In this document: positions 55,235-62,256 of the stretch, in pieces
Numbering within the stretch: the first letter of the stretch is position 1
How the letters are laid out: each line of letters starts with the position of its first letter
NCBI RefSeq assembly: GCF_900102075.1
Contig: NZ_FNAV01000007.1
Location: forward strand, 1 to 64,000
Length of the DNA: 64,000 nucleotides
Reading direction: 5' to 3'
DNA from: Salipiger thiooxidans
Lineage (GTDB): Bacteria; Pseudomonadota; Alphaproteobacteria; Rhodobacterales; Rhodobacteraceae
Notes under the pieces: model-generated
What the model was told of the DNA's origin: nothing
The model's database searches: none
What the model saw: only the letters and a program-made list of their open reading frames with translations
Program-made: the position numbers and the translations under genes

Positions 55235-55345
55235 CCGTGGCGACCCTCCTCAGGCCGATCGCCCTGACGGGAAAGAACGCCCTCGTCGCCGGGCAAGAGG
55301 AAGGCGGCCGCACCCGGGGCGGCATCGCCTCACTCAACAAAGTAC
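55235..55345 (+). pseudogene. IS66-family transposase fragment
   Basis: The plus-strand reading LLRPIALTGKNALVAGQEEG and GRTRGGIASLNK matches the C-terminal RPIALGRKN-FAG region of IS66 TnpC proteins. Only about 37 codons remain. It abuts the 3' end of tcuB on the other strand. Confidence 0.7.
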
Positions 55346-55357
55346 GAGCTACCGGGT

Positions 55358-56425
55358 TTATCCCTTTCTTTGTGCATCGGCCGCGAGGGCGGCGAGCCTG
55401 TAGAAGCCATGTGCCATCTTTGTGAAGGGCATCAGCAGGAAGAAGGCCAGCACCGCACCCAGATGGATCGCAAGAAGTGCCGGCATGGCCGCGGTCTGGC
55501 CCATCGCATAAAGCACCAGCCCGCTCAGGCCGACGAAGCCCAGCAGCCCGACAAAGGCGATCTCGCCGCCGAAGGCACCGCTCGCGCCAAGCTTGCGCTC
55601 GGAGCGCAGCTTGAGCCTGACCATCTCGAAACACCCAACCACCAGCAGCAGCCCGCCGGTCAGGCCCAGCAGTTTCGGCAGCGAAAACAGGCCGTAAGGC
55701 GCGGGCATGTTCAGCGCATAATGCATCACGGTGGCCACGCTGGTCGAGGCGAAGCACAGCAGGAAGCCGTACATCACCGCCTGGTGCACAGCGCGGCGGG
55801 CGTGGGTGAAACGGTCTTCGTCCTCGAAGTTGCAGCCGTCGCCGTGGCCGCCCTTGAGGTTCTTCATGTTGGCGGCCTCCCGGACCGCCTGCACCAGATG
55901 CGCCAGCTTCAAGGGGCGCGCCTCGACCCGGTGCCAGTAGCGTCTCAGGCTGACCCCGATGCTGAGCAGCGGGAACAGGAAGGCGGGCAGGAAGATGGCC
56001 ACCATCGCGTTGTGCGAGAGCACCGCGTAGAAGCCTTCGCCGCCCTGGCTCGCCAGAGCCTTCGCCGCCCAGAACAGCAGCGCAAAGCCGATCGCCGTCG
56101 CAAGCGCGATCAGCAGGCCGTTCTTCTGGAAGGCCTTGCCCGCAGCCCTCGGGAAAGCAAGCTCTTCCCAGCTGTCCTGGCGCACGTTGGCCAGCGCCTG
56201 CGGCAGATTCAGGTCGAACTCGTGCGGGGCGGTATACTGGCAGGCGTAATAGCATCCCCGGCAGTTGTGGCACAGGTTGGCCAGCTGCGTCAGGTCGCCG
56301 TCGGAAAAGGCGCGTTCCGCGTGCAGCGCCGGGAAGACCGAGCAGTAGCCCTCGCAATAGCGGCAGGCGTTGCAGATTTCGGCCTGGCGGCGCGCCTCCT
56401 GGAGCAGATCAGTTTGCATTTGCAT
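55358..56425 (-). CDS. tcuB: Tricarballylate utilization 4Fe-4S / membrane protein TcuB
   Basis: The 355-residue protein has two N-terminal ferredoxin-like cysteine clusters (CNACRYCEGYCSVFP at about 18-32 and CHNCRGCYYACQYTAPHEFD at about 52-71), followed by six membrane helices with conserved histidines for heme. TcuB takes electrons from the reduced FAD of TcuA and passes them to quinone. The ATG at 56425 follows AAGGAGG at proper distance and overlaps the tcuA stop. Confidence 0.9.
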   Translation of the reverse strand: MQMQTDLLQEARRQAEICNACRYCEGYCSVFPALHAERAFSDGDLTQLANLCHNCRGCYYACQYTAPHEFDLNLPQALANVRQDSWEELAFPRAAGKAFQKNGLLIALATAIGFALLFWAAKALASQGGEGFYAVLSHNAMVAIFLPAFLFPLLSIGVSLRRYWHRVEARPLKLAHLVQAVREAANMKNLKGGHGDGCNFEDEDRFTHARRAVHQAVMYGFLLCFASTSVATVMHYALNMPAPYGLFSLPKLLGLTGGLLLVVGCFEMVRLKLRSERKLGASGAFGGEIAFVGLLGFVGLSGLVLYAMGQTAAMPALLAIHLGAVLAFFLLMPFTKMAHGFYRLAALAADAQRKG

Positions 56426-57809
56426 ATGCCGCGGCCTCCTTGCCTGCGATGCGTCCGAAGACGGTGCCGATGGTCATGCCGAAACCGGCGAGGTAGCCTT
56501 GGCCGAGGATCGACCCGGCCATGGTTTCGCCCGCTGCCCAAAGGTTGGACACGGGGCGGTTGCCGATGGAGCATTGCGCATTCTCGTCGACCTTCAGCCC
56601 GAGATAGGTGAAGGTCACGCCGGTGCGCAGCGAGTAGCCGTAGAACGGCGCTTCGGTGATCGGACGGGCCCAGTTGGTTTTGGGCGGGGTGAGGCCAGTG
56701 GTGCTGACGCCGTCGAGTTCGGTGGGGTGGAAGTTCGAGGTGTCGCCGCAGGCCGCGTTGAACTCGGCCACGGTCTTCGCCAGCGCGTCGGCGGGCAGCC
56801 CCATCTTGCCGGCCAGCTCCTCGAGCGTGTCGGCCTTGATCGGCGGGAAGACCGAGGGCATGAACAGATTGAGCGACTTGGCGTCGATGATCACATAGCC
56901 CACCTGGTCCGGCTGGGCTGCGACGAGGCGCCCCCAGATCGCGTAACGTTTGGGCCAGACATCCTCGCCTTCGTCATAGAACCGCTGGGCGTCCTTGTTG
57001 ACCACGATCGAGAAGGGCACGCAGTCAAGGCGGGTGACGATGCCGCCGTCGAACTTGGGCGCGCGCCCGTCGATGGCCACCGCGTGACATTGCGTCGGGT
57101 CGCCCACCTGCTCGATGTCCTGATCCAGCAGGTCGGCCAGCACGACGCCGCGATTGTAGCGGGTGCCGCGAATGAGGAAGTTCTTCGCCGCCGGGCCCCA
57201 GGCGCGGGCAAGCCAGTCGGTATCGGCCTGAAAGCCGCCCGAGGCCACGACGACCGATTTCGGCGTCAGGCGGTGGGTCTCGCCGCCCTGGCTGTACTCG
57301 ACATATTCGATCCGCCCGTCGACCAGCTCCAGATGGGTGACGGCCGCCTCGTATTTCACCTCGACGCCAAGGGCCTTGGCGGTGCGGTAATAGGCGTTCA
57401 CCAGGCTCTTGCCGCCGCCGAGGAAGAAGGCATTGGTGCGGGCCAGCGACAGCGTGCCCGACAGCGACGGCTGAAAGCGCACGCCATGCGCCTCCATCCA
57501 GGGCAGGCATTCCTCGGAGGTGCGGATCGCCAGCCGGGCGAGCCCTTCATTGGTCTTGCCGCCGGTGACCTTCAGCAGGTCGGCGAGGTATTCCTCTTCG
57601 GTATAGCTGTCGACCAGCGGCCCCAGGGGGCCGTGGTGCATGCACCGGAAGTTGCGCGTGTGGCGGGAATTGCCACCCCGATAGGGCTTCGGCGCAGTTT
57701 CCAGGATCAGGACGCGGGCACCCGCCTCTGCGGCGGTAATGGCCGCGCAGAGCGCCGCATTGCCGCCGCCGACGACGAGTATGTCGGGGCTTGAAACAGG
57801 GAGGGTCAC
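56409..57809 (-). CDS. tcuA: FAD-dependent tricarballylate dehydrogenase TcuA
   Basis: The 466-residue flavoprotein has DILVVGGGNAALCAAITAAE (FAD Rossmann), RNFRCMHHGPLGPLVDSYTE, VVVASGGFQADTDWLARAWG and a C-terminal NLWAAGETMAGSILGQGYLA motif, matching the fumarate-reductase-like TcuA family. It oxidises tricarballylate to cis-aconitate. A GTG start at 57809 overlaps the gntR stop (GTGA) and has GGAG upstream. The usual TcuC transporter is not next to it; transport may be by the TctA-type permease further along or by the divergent membrane protein. Confidence 0.9.
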   Translation of the reverse strand: MTLPVSSPDILVVGGGNAALCAAITAAEAGARVLILETAPKPYRGGNSRHTRNFRCMHHGPLGPLVDSYTEEEYLADLLKVTGGKTNEGLARLAIRTSEECLPWMEAHGVRFQPSLSGTLSLARTNAFFLGGGKSLVNAYYRTAKALGVEVKYEAAVTHLELVDGRIEYVEYSQGGETHRLTPKSVVVASGGFQADTDWLARAWGPAAKNFLIRGTRYNRGVVLADLLDQDIEQVGDPTQCHAVAIDGRAPKFDGGIVTRLDCVPFSIVVNKDAQRFYDEGEDVWPKRYAIWGRLVAAQPDQVGYVIIDAKSLNLFMPSVFPPIKADTLEELAGKMGLPADALAKTVAEFNAACGDTSNFHPTELDGVSTTGLTPPKTNWARPITEAPFYGYSLRTGVTFTYLGLKVDENAQCSIGNRPVSNLWAAGETMAGSILGQGYLAGFGMTIGTVFGRIAGKEAAAYANAN

Positions 57810-58489
57810 AGGAGATCTCCGTCATATCCAGGGGAACGTGTCGGCAGGGCACGCAGGGCGCGGACGCGCACGCGCTGTGCCGCTTCGATATGGGCGCGCA
57901 TGGCGGCTTCGGCGAGCGCGCCGTCCCGCGCTTTGATGGCGTCGAGCACGCCGAAATGTTCCTCGACCGCCTTCGCGGCGCGGTCCGGTTCGGTCAGCGT
58001 GGTCGGGCCGAGGATCATCAGCGCCTTTTGCAGAACGTGGATCGACCGGGCGAGGAACCGGTTCTTGGCCGCGTCCAGCAGCGCGGCATGGAACTGCCGG
58101 TTCAGCACAAAGGCATCCGGCGCGTCGCCAAGCTGCGCCATCTGCTGGTTCATGTCCGCCAGTTCTTCGATCTCGATGTCCGAAGCGGCCCGCGCGGCCA
58201 GCCGCGCGGCTGTCCCTTCGAGCACGGCGCGCATCTCGTAAAGCTCCATCACCTCGGCATAATCCAGCGTGCGGATACAGGCGCCCTGGCGGGGAACGTG
58301 GGTGACGACGCCATCCGCCTCGAGCTGGCGGATCGCCTCGCGGATCGGGGTGCGGGACATGCCGAGCCGTTCCGCAAGGTCGGTCTCGCGCAAGCGGTCG
58401 CCCGGGTTCAGACGCCCGTCGCGCAGTTCGGCAATCAGGCGCGCATAGGCCGCGTTGCCCTGCGGGGTGCTGTCATCTTCGGTCGTCAC
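57806..58489 (-). CDS. GntR-family (FCD) repressor of the tcu operon
   Basis: The 227-residue protein has a winged helix (YARLIAELRDGRLNPGDRLR, RETDLAERLGMSRTPIREAI) and an FCD domain (LNRQFHAALLDAAKNRFL and VEEHFGVLDAIKARDGALAE). A GTG at 58489 is chosen as start: CGGAG lies 7 bases upstream, and an alternative GTG at 58516 would put the start inside the palindromic operator candidate without a ribosome-binding site. It leads the gntR-tcuA-tcuB operon and probably represses itself and the divergent gene. Confidence 0.88.
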   Translation of the reverse strand: MTTEDDSTPQGNAAYARLIAELRDGRLNPGDRLRETDLAERLGMSRTPIREAIRQLEADGVVTHVPRQGACIRTLDYAEVMELYEMRAVLEGTAARLAARAASDIEIEELADMNQQMAQLGDAPDAFVLNRQFHAALLDAAKNRFLARSIHVLQKALMILGPTTLTEPDRAAKAVEEHFGVLDAIKARDGALAEAAMRAHIEAAQRVRVRALRALPTRSPGYDGDLL

Positions 58490-58506
58490 GCGATTCTCCG
58501 TTGCTA

Positions 58507-58526
58507 TTGTATCCACGTGGATACAA
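58507..58526. promoter_or_regulatory. Perfect 20-bp palindrome, GntR operator candidate
   Basis: TTGTATCCACGTGGATACAA is an exact 20-bp inverted repeat lying midway in the 76 bp between the divergent gntR (58489) and AbrB-type (58566) genes. TTGTAT/ATACAA half-sites are typical for FCD-type GntR proteins. Binding here should control both directions. Confidence 0.75.
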
Positions 58527-58565
58527 GAGTATTCATGAAGGCGTCAAGGGAGGCAGGAGGCAGGT

Positions 58566-59621
58566 TTGCGCAAACATTTATTCACTCGAACGGCAGGGCA
58601 GCGGGGTCTGACATTCGCCCTCGCGGCGGCGGGGACGGGCCTGTTCTGGCTGCTCGGGCTGCCGCTGCCCTTCCTGTTCGGGCCGATGACGTTCTGCCTC
58701 GCGGGGGCGCTCGCGCATGTCCCGCTCAGAGGATTCGGGCAGGTGTCCGTCGCGGCGCGCACCATCCTCGGGGTGGCGGTCGGGGCGTCGATCACGCCGG
58801 CGGTCATCGCCGAGTTGCCGCGCATGGCGGCGTCCGTCGCGCTGATCCCGCTTTTCATCGCGGCCATCGCGCTGATCGGCGTGCCGTTCTTTCGCAGGCT
58901 CTGGGGCTTCGACGGACCCACCGCCTACTATGCGGCGATGCCGGGGGGGCTTCAGGATATGGTGATCTTCGGCACCGAGGCCGGAGCCAACCCCAGGGTG
59001 CTGTCGCTGGTGCACGCGACACGGGTGCTGATCATCGTGACGCTGGCGCCCTTCATCCTGGGCCATTTCTATGGCGCGCCGCTGACCAACCCGATCGGCA
59101 GTCCTGTCGCGGATCTGCCGTGGCACGAGCTGCTGATCATGGTCGCCGCCGCGTGGATCGGCTGGAAGGGCGGAGAGCGCATCGGCCTTTTCGGCGCGTC
59201 GATCCTGGGGCCGATGATCGTCACGGCGGCGCTGTCGCTGTCCGGGGTGATCCACTTCCGCCCGCCGGCCGAGGCGATCCTCGCGGCGCAGTTCTTCATC
59301 GGCTGCGGCATCGGGGTGCACTTTCTCGGCGTGACCCTGCGCGAGCTGACCCGTGTCGTGGCGGCGGGCATCGCCTATGTGGTGGTTCTGGCGGTGCTGG
59401 CGGCGGTGTTCTCGGGCATCGTCTCGTGGATGGGGCTGGGCGATCCGGTGGCCGCCTACCTGGCCTTCGCGCCGGGCGGTCAGGCCGAGATGACGGTCCT
59501 GGCCATCGTGACGGGCGCCGATCTGGGCTTTGTCATCACCCACCATCTGACGCGCATCGTCATCGTGATCGTCGGCGCCCCGATCGTGGCCGGGCTCATC
59601 GCCGGCAGACGGAAGGATTGA
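58566..59621 (+). CDS. AbrB-family (Gneg AbrB duplication) membrane protein
   Basis: The 351-residue membrane protein consists of two similar halves of about five helices each. PFLFGPMTFCLAGAL and ILGVAVGASITPAVIAELPR in the first half are repeated as LGPMIVTAALSLSG and FFIGCGIGVHFLGVTLRELT in the second, with AMPGGLQDM / APGGQAEM repeated as well. This is the AbrB-duplication family, often annotated as a regulator or ammonia monooxygenase but more likely a transporter. A TTG start at 58566 follows AGGAGGCAGG. It is divergent from gntR-tcuAB and may move the same tricarboxylates. Confidence 0.87.
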   Translation: MRKHLFTRTAGQRGLTFALAAAGTGLFWLLGLPLPFLFGPMTFCLAGALAHVPLRGFGQVSVAARTILGVAVGASITPAVIAELPRMAASVALIPLFIAAIALIGVPFFRRLWGFDGPTAYYAAMPGGLQDMVIFGTEAGANPRVLSLVHATRVLIIVTLAPFILGHFYGAPLTNPIGSPVADLPWHELLIMVAAAWIGWKGGERIGLFGASILGPMIVTAALSLSGVIHFRPPAEAILAAQFFIGCGIGVHFLGVTLRELTRVVAAGIAYVVVLAVLAAVFSGIVSWMGLGDPVAAYLAFAPGGQAEMTVLAIVTGADLGFVITHHLTRIVIVIVGAPIVAGLIAGRRKD

Positions 59622-59629
59622 CCATGTGG

Positions 59630-60151
59630 ATCGGCGCACCCGAGGTGCAGGCGTCGCCCGCCACCGCCCGGCCGATCCGCCCGTAACCGCAAAGCCCCAC
59701 CGCAAAGCCCCAGCGTCCGGCCGCGGAGCGTGCGCCCGACGCCTGTCTGCAACTTGCCCGCCGTGGCGCTGGCCATCTGCTGCGCTCGCTGGCGCATGGC
59801 GGCAAGGATCAGGGCAAAGGTCTGCTCTGCCGTGGCATTAGTCGCGCCGTGCGCGCCGGTGTTGGACCACAGCAGCACGCCCCCGTCGGTGCAGGCCGCG
59901 ACATCCACATGCGGCCAGACGCTGCGCTGCGGGATCAGCCGCAGATCCGGCAGCCGCTATAGCAGGCCGGGCGTGAGGCGCGTGCGCTCGCGGAAGAGCA
60001 CGACGCAATCGGCCCCGGCAAGACGCGCCGCAAGCGTCGCCTCGCCGGGGGCGGCATCGGTCCGGACCGTCTCCTGATGGCCGTCGAGCAGGCGGAAGCA
60101 GGGCACCCCGCGCAGCGTGTCGAACCAGTCGTCAGGGATAGGCACCGTCAT
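59630..60151 (-). pseudogene. D-isomer-specific 2-hydroxyacid dehydrogenase, broken
   Basis: From the ATG at 60151 the product reads MTVPIPDDWFDTLRGVPCFR up to RERTRLTPGLL. A TAG at 59957-59959 then replaces an expected alanine codon; behind it the same frame gives RLPDLRLIPQRSVWPHVDVA, NTGAHGATNATAEQTFALIL and GKLQTGVGRTLRGRTLGL. A frameshift in the CGYGRIGRAVAG cofactor motif follows, and the gene ends near 59630, leaving about half of the usual ~320 residues. Nonsense, frameshift and truncation together show decay. Confidence 0.82.
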
Positions 60152-60160
60152 GCAGCGGGC

Positions 60161-60322
60161 TCAGCCGTGCGGGGACAGCGCCTTGATCGCCCGGCTCACG
60201 CGGTCGTGCAGGATCGCACGGTCGGCCTCGGTGATCTGCTCGGAGGGGTTGGGCTGCGTAAGCTCCCTGCGGATCTCTTCCAGGTCGCGGCGCATCTGGG
60301 CCAGTTTCTCGAAAGCGTTCAT
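60161..60322 (-). CDS. Small coiled protein of unknown function
   Basis: The 53-residue product MNAFEKLAQMRRDLEEIRRE continues into a charged helix and ends IKALSPHG. It is not similar to anything I know. It lies between the Usp gene (10 bp apart) and the broken dehydrogenase on the same strand and may be the last functional gene of that operon. Confidence 0.6.
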   Translation of the reverse strand: MNAFEKLAQMRRDLEEIRRELTQPNPSEQITEADRAILHDRVSRAIKALSPHG

Positions 60323-60332
60323 GACGGGTTCC

Positions 60333-61148
60333 TCAATGGGACAGCAGGACGGGGATGTCGATCTGGGACAGCACCTCGGAGGTAACACCGCCCAGCAGAT
60401 CCTCGCGGAACTTGGAATGTTCGAACGCCCCCAGAACCAGCAGCGACGGGCGGTGCTTCTTGCACCAGCTCAGCAAGGTGGGGGCCACGGGATGCGAGGT
60501 GGGCCATTCCTCGTGAACGGCGTCGACCCCGTGCCGGGAAAGGTGGGTCATCAGGTCCTCGATCGGCCAACTCGCTCGCGGCCCCACGGTCAGCACGCTG
60601 ACCCGTCCTGCGTCCTCGAGCAGGCGCAGGCTGTCGGACAGGGCGCGCGCGGCGGCGCGCCCGCCGTCCCAGGCAAGGGCCGCGTGGGTCAGGCGGCCAT
60701 CGCCCTCGTAGCCAGCCGGGACCACGATCACCGGGCGCCCCGACATCAGCGCGATGCGGTCGGGGTGCAGGGTCACGTGTTCGTCGTCGGTCTCCGCGTG
60801 GTTGCCGACAATGAGCATGTCGTAATGCCGGGCCGCCTCGGACAGAACGGTATCGACGCGCCCTTTCACCTCCCTCAGCTGAAGCGTGTTGGTCAGCCCC
60901 AGGGCAGTGCGTTCGGTTTCGAACGTGGCCTCGATCTCGCGCAGGACGTTGGCGCCGACCTCGTCGAGCAGCGCGCGCGCTTCCTTGGGAATCCAGCGCG
61001 AGCGCTTGTCGATGACATCGTGGGCGGTGTGCGCCAGCATCGCGGTGACATGCGCGCCGAGCCGGTCGGCCAGCACGGCGGCATAGCGCAGCGCGGCAAC
61101 CGAGCCTTCGGAGCCGTTAAAGGCGACGAGCAGGTTCATCATCGGCAT
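60333..61148 (-). CDS. Universal stress protein, two tandem Usp domains
   Basis: The 271-residue cytoplasmic protein has one Usp fold at about 3-140 (LLVAFNGSEGSVAALRYAAV; YDMLIVGNHAE) and a second at about 155-271 (ALAWDGGRAAARALSDSLRL; PSLLVLGAFEHSKFREDLLG GVT). The nucleotide-loop pattern GxFEHSKFxE with GGVTSEVL in the second domain is ATP-binding-like. The ATG at 61148 is 1 bp after the upstream stop with GGAAAGG at good distance, so it is coupled to the isomerase gene. Confidence 0.88.
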   Translation of the reverse strand: MPMMNLLVAFNGSEGSVAALRYAAVLADRLGAHVTAMLAHTAHDVIDKRSRWIPKEARALLDEVGANVLREIEATFETERTALGLTNTLQLREVKGRVDTVLSEAARHYDMLIVGNHAETDDEHVTLHPDRIALMSGRPVIVVPAGYEGDGRLTHAALAWDGGRAAARALSDSLRLLEDAGRVSVLTVGPRASWPIEDLMTHLSRHGVDAVHEEWPTSHPVAPTLLSWCKKHRPSLLVLGAFEHSKFREDLLGGVTSEVLSQIDIPVLLSH

Positions 61149-61149
61149 G

Positions 61150-62238
61150 TTACTGGCCTTTCCAGACAGAGGCGGGCACGTAGACATGCCCGTCCGCCAG
61201 CTTGCGCGCGGTGCGCAGCAGCCCGGCGGAATTGAGAGTGAAGTGGTTGTTCATCTCGAAATCCACCAGTACCTCGATGGTGCCGGAGGCGTGTTCCAAG
61301 ACCACATTCGCCGGGCTTTCGGTGGGCCGCTCCAGCAGCCCGTCCGCGACCGTGCCCGGCGTCAGCGCGCAGGAGGCGAGGCATTGCGATCCCGTGACCG
61401 CCATCGACGGATGCGTGGTCCAGGGCATGAAATAGCGCGTGCAGATCGTGCCGCCGTCCCGCGCCGGGGCCAGCAGGCCGAACTTCGGCGTGACCGATTT
61501 CGACACGTCGCCCATGCCCATGGCGGCGCCCGCCTGAAGGCGCACCGCCTCCATGCGGGCGAAGAAATCGCGGTTCTCGTCCAGTTCCTGCACGGTCTCG
61601 TAGCCCGAGAGGCCGAAATCGGCGGCGCGGGCGATGACCATGGGCATCGCCACGTCCATGCAGGTGACGTCGATGCCGTCGAAGCGGTCGCGCAGGTTGC
61701 CGGTGGGCAGGAACGCCCCGGTCGAGGACCCGACCACGCCCATGAAGCTGAGCGCGATGGGGGCGGCGGTGCCCGGCACGCCGGCGATGGACGTGTCGCC
61801 GTCATAGCGCAGCGCGCCACCCGGGGTCTGCACCCGCGCCAGCACCCGCGCCCCGGTGTTCACGGCCCGGATGCGGATCTCGGTCTCGTCGCCGCTGGGG
61901 GTGACGAGACCCATCTCGATCGCCGCCGGGCCGACGCCCGACAGGATGTTGCCGCAGGTCGGCTTGAAGTCGACCAGCCGATCCTCGACCGAAACCTGGG
62001 CGAAGAAATAGTCGATGTCCGCCCAGTCGTCGTCGGAGCGCGACAGCATCGCGACCTTGGTGGTCACGGCGACACCGCCGCCGATGCCGTCGATGTTGAT
62101 CGCGTGGCCCGCGCCAAGCGCCGCCATCAGCACCTCGGCCAGAGACTCGCGGTCCTCGGGCAGGTCGGCTCGATTGAAGTACGGCCCGCGAGAGGTGCCG
62201 CCGCGCATGAAGACAAAGGGAATGCCGGTCTGTGTCAT
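61150..62238 (-). CDS. PrpF-family isomerase (4-oxalomesaconate tautomerase / aconitate isomerase type)
   Basis: The 362-residue protein has the PrpF-type opening FVFMRGGTSRGPYFNRADLP, GIGGGVAVTTKVAMLS, the active-site cysteine in DFKPTCGNILSGVGPAAIEM and the C-terminal GHVYVPASVW. The diaminopimelate-epimerase fold is implied by both halves. Such enzymes shift double bonds in aconitate-like acids or 4-oxalomesaconate. It lies 18 bp after the TctA permease gene, so it probably isomerises the acid imported by it. Confidence 0.88.
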   Translation of the reverse strand: MTQTGIPFVFMRGGTSRGPYFNRADLPEDRESLAEVLMAALGAGHAINIDGIGGGVAVTTKVAMLSRSDDDWADIDYFFAQVSVEDRLVDFKPTCGNILSGVGPAAIEMGLVTPSGDETEIRIRAVNTGARVLARVQTPGGALRYDGDTSIAGVPGTAAPIALSFMGVVGSSTGAFLPTGNLRDRFDGIDVTCMDVAMPMVIARAADFGLSGYETVQELDENRDFFARMEAVRLQAGAAMGMGDVSKSVTPKFGLLAPARDGGTICTRYFMPWTTHPSMAVTGSQCLASCALTPGTVADGLLERPTESPANVVLEHASGTIEVLVDFEMNNHFTLNSAGLLRTARKLADGHVYVPASVWKGQ

Positions 62239-62256
62239 GTCAGTGTCTCCGGACGG

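Noticed and set aside
58490-58516. GTG at 58516 as start of the tcu regulator
   Set aside because: It lies inside the 20-bp palindrome and lacks a ribosome-binding site; the GTG at 58489 has CGGAG at proper distance.
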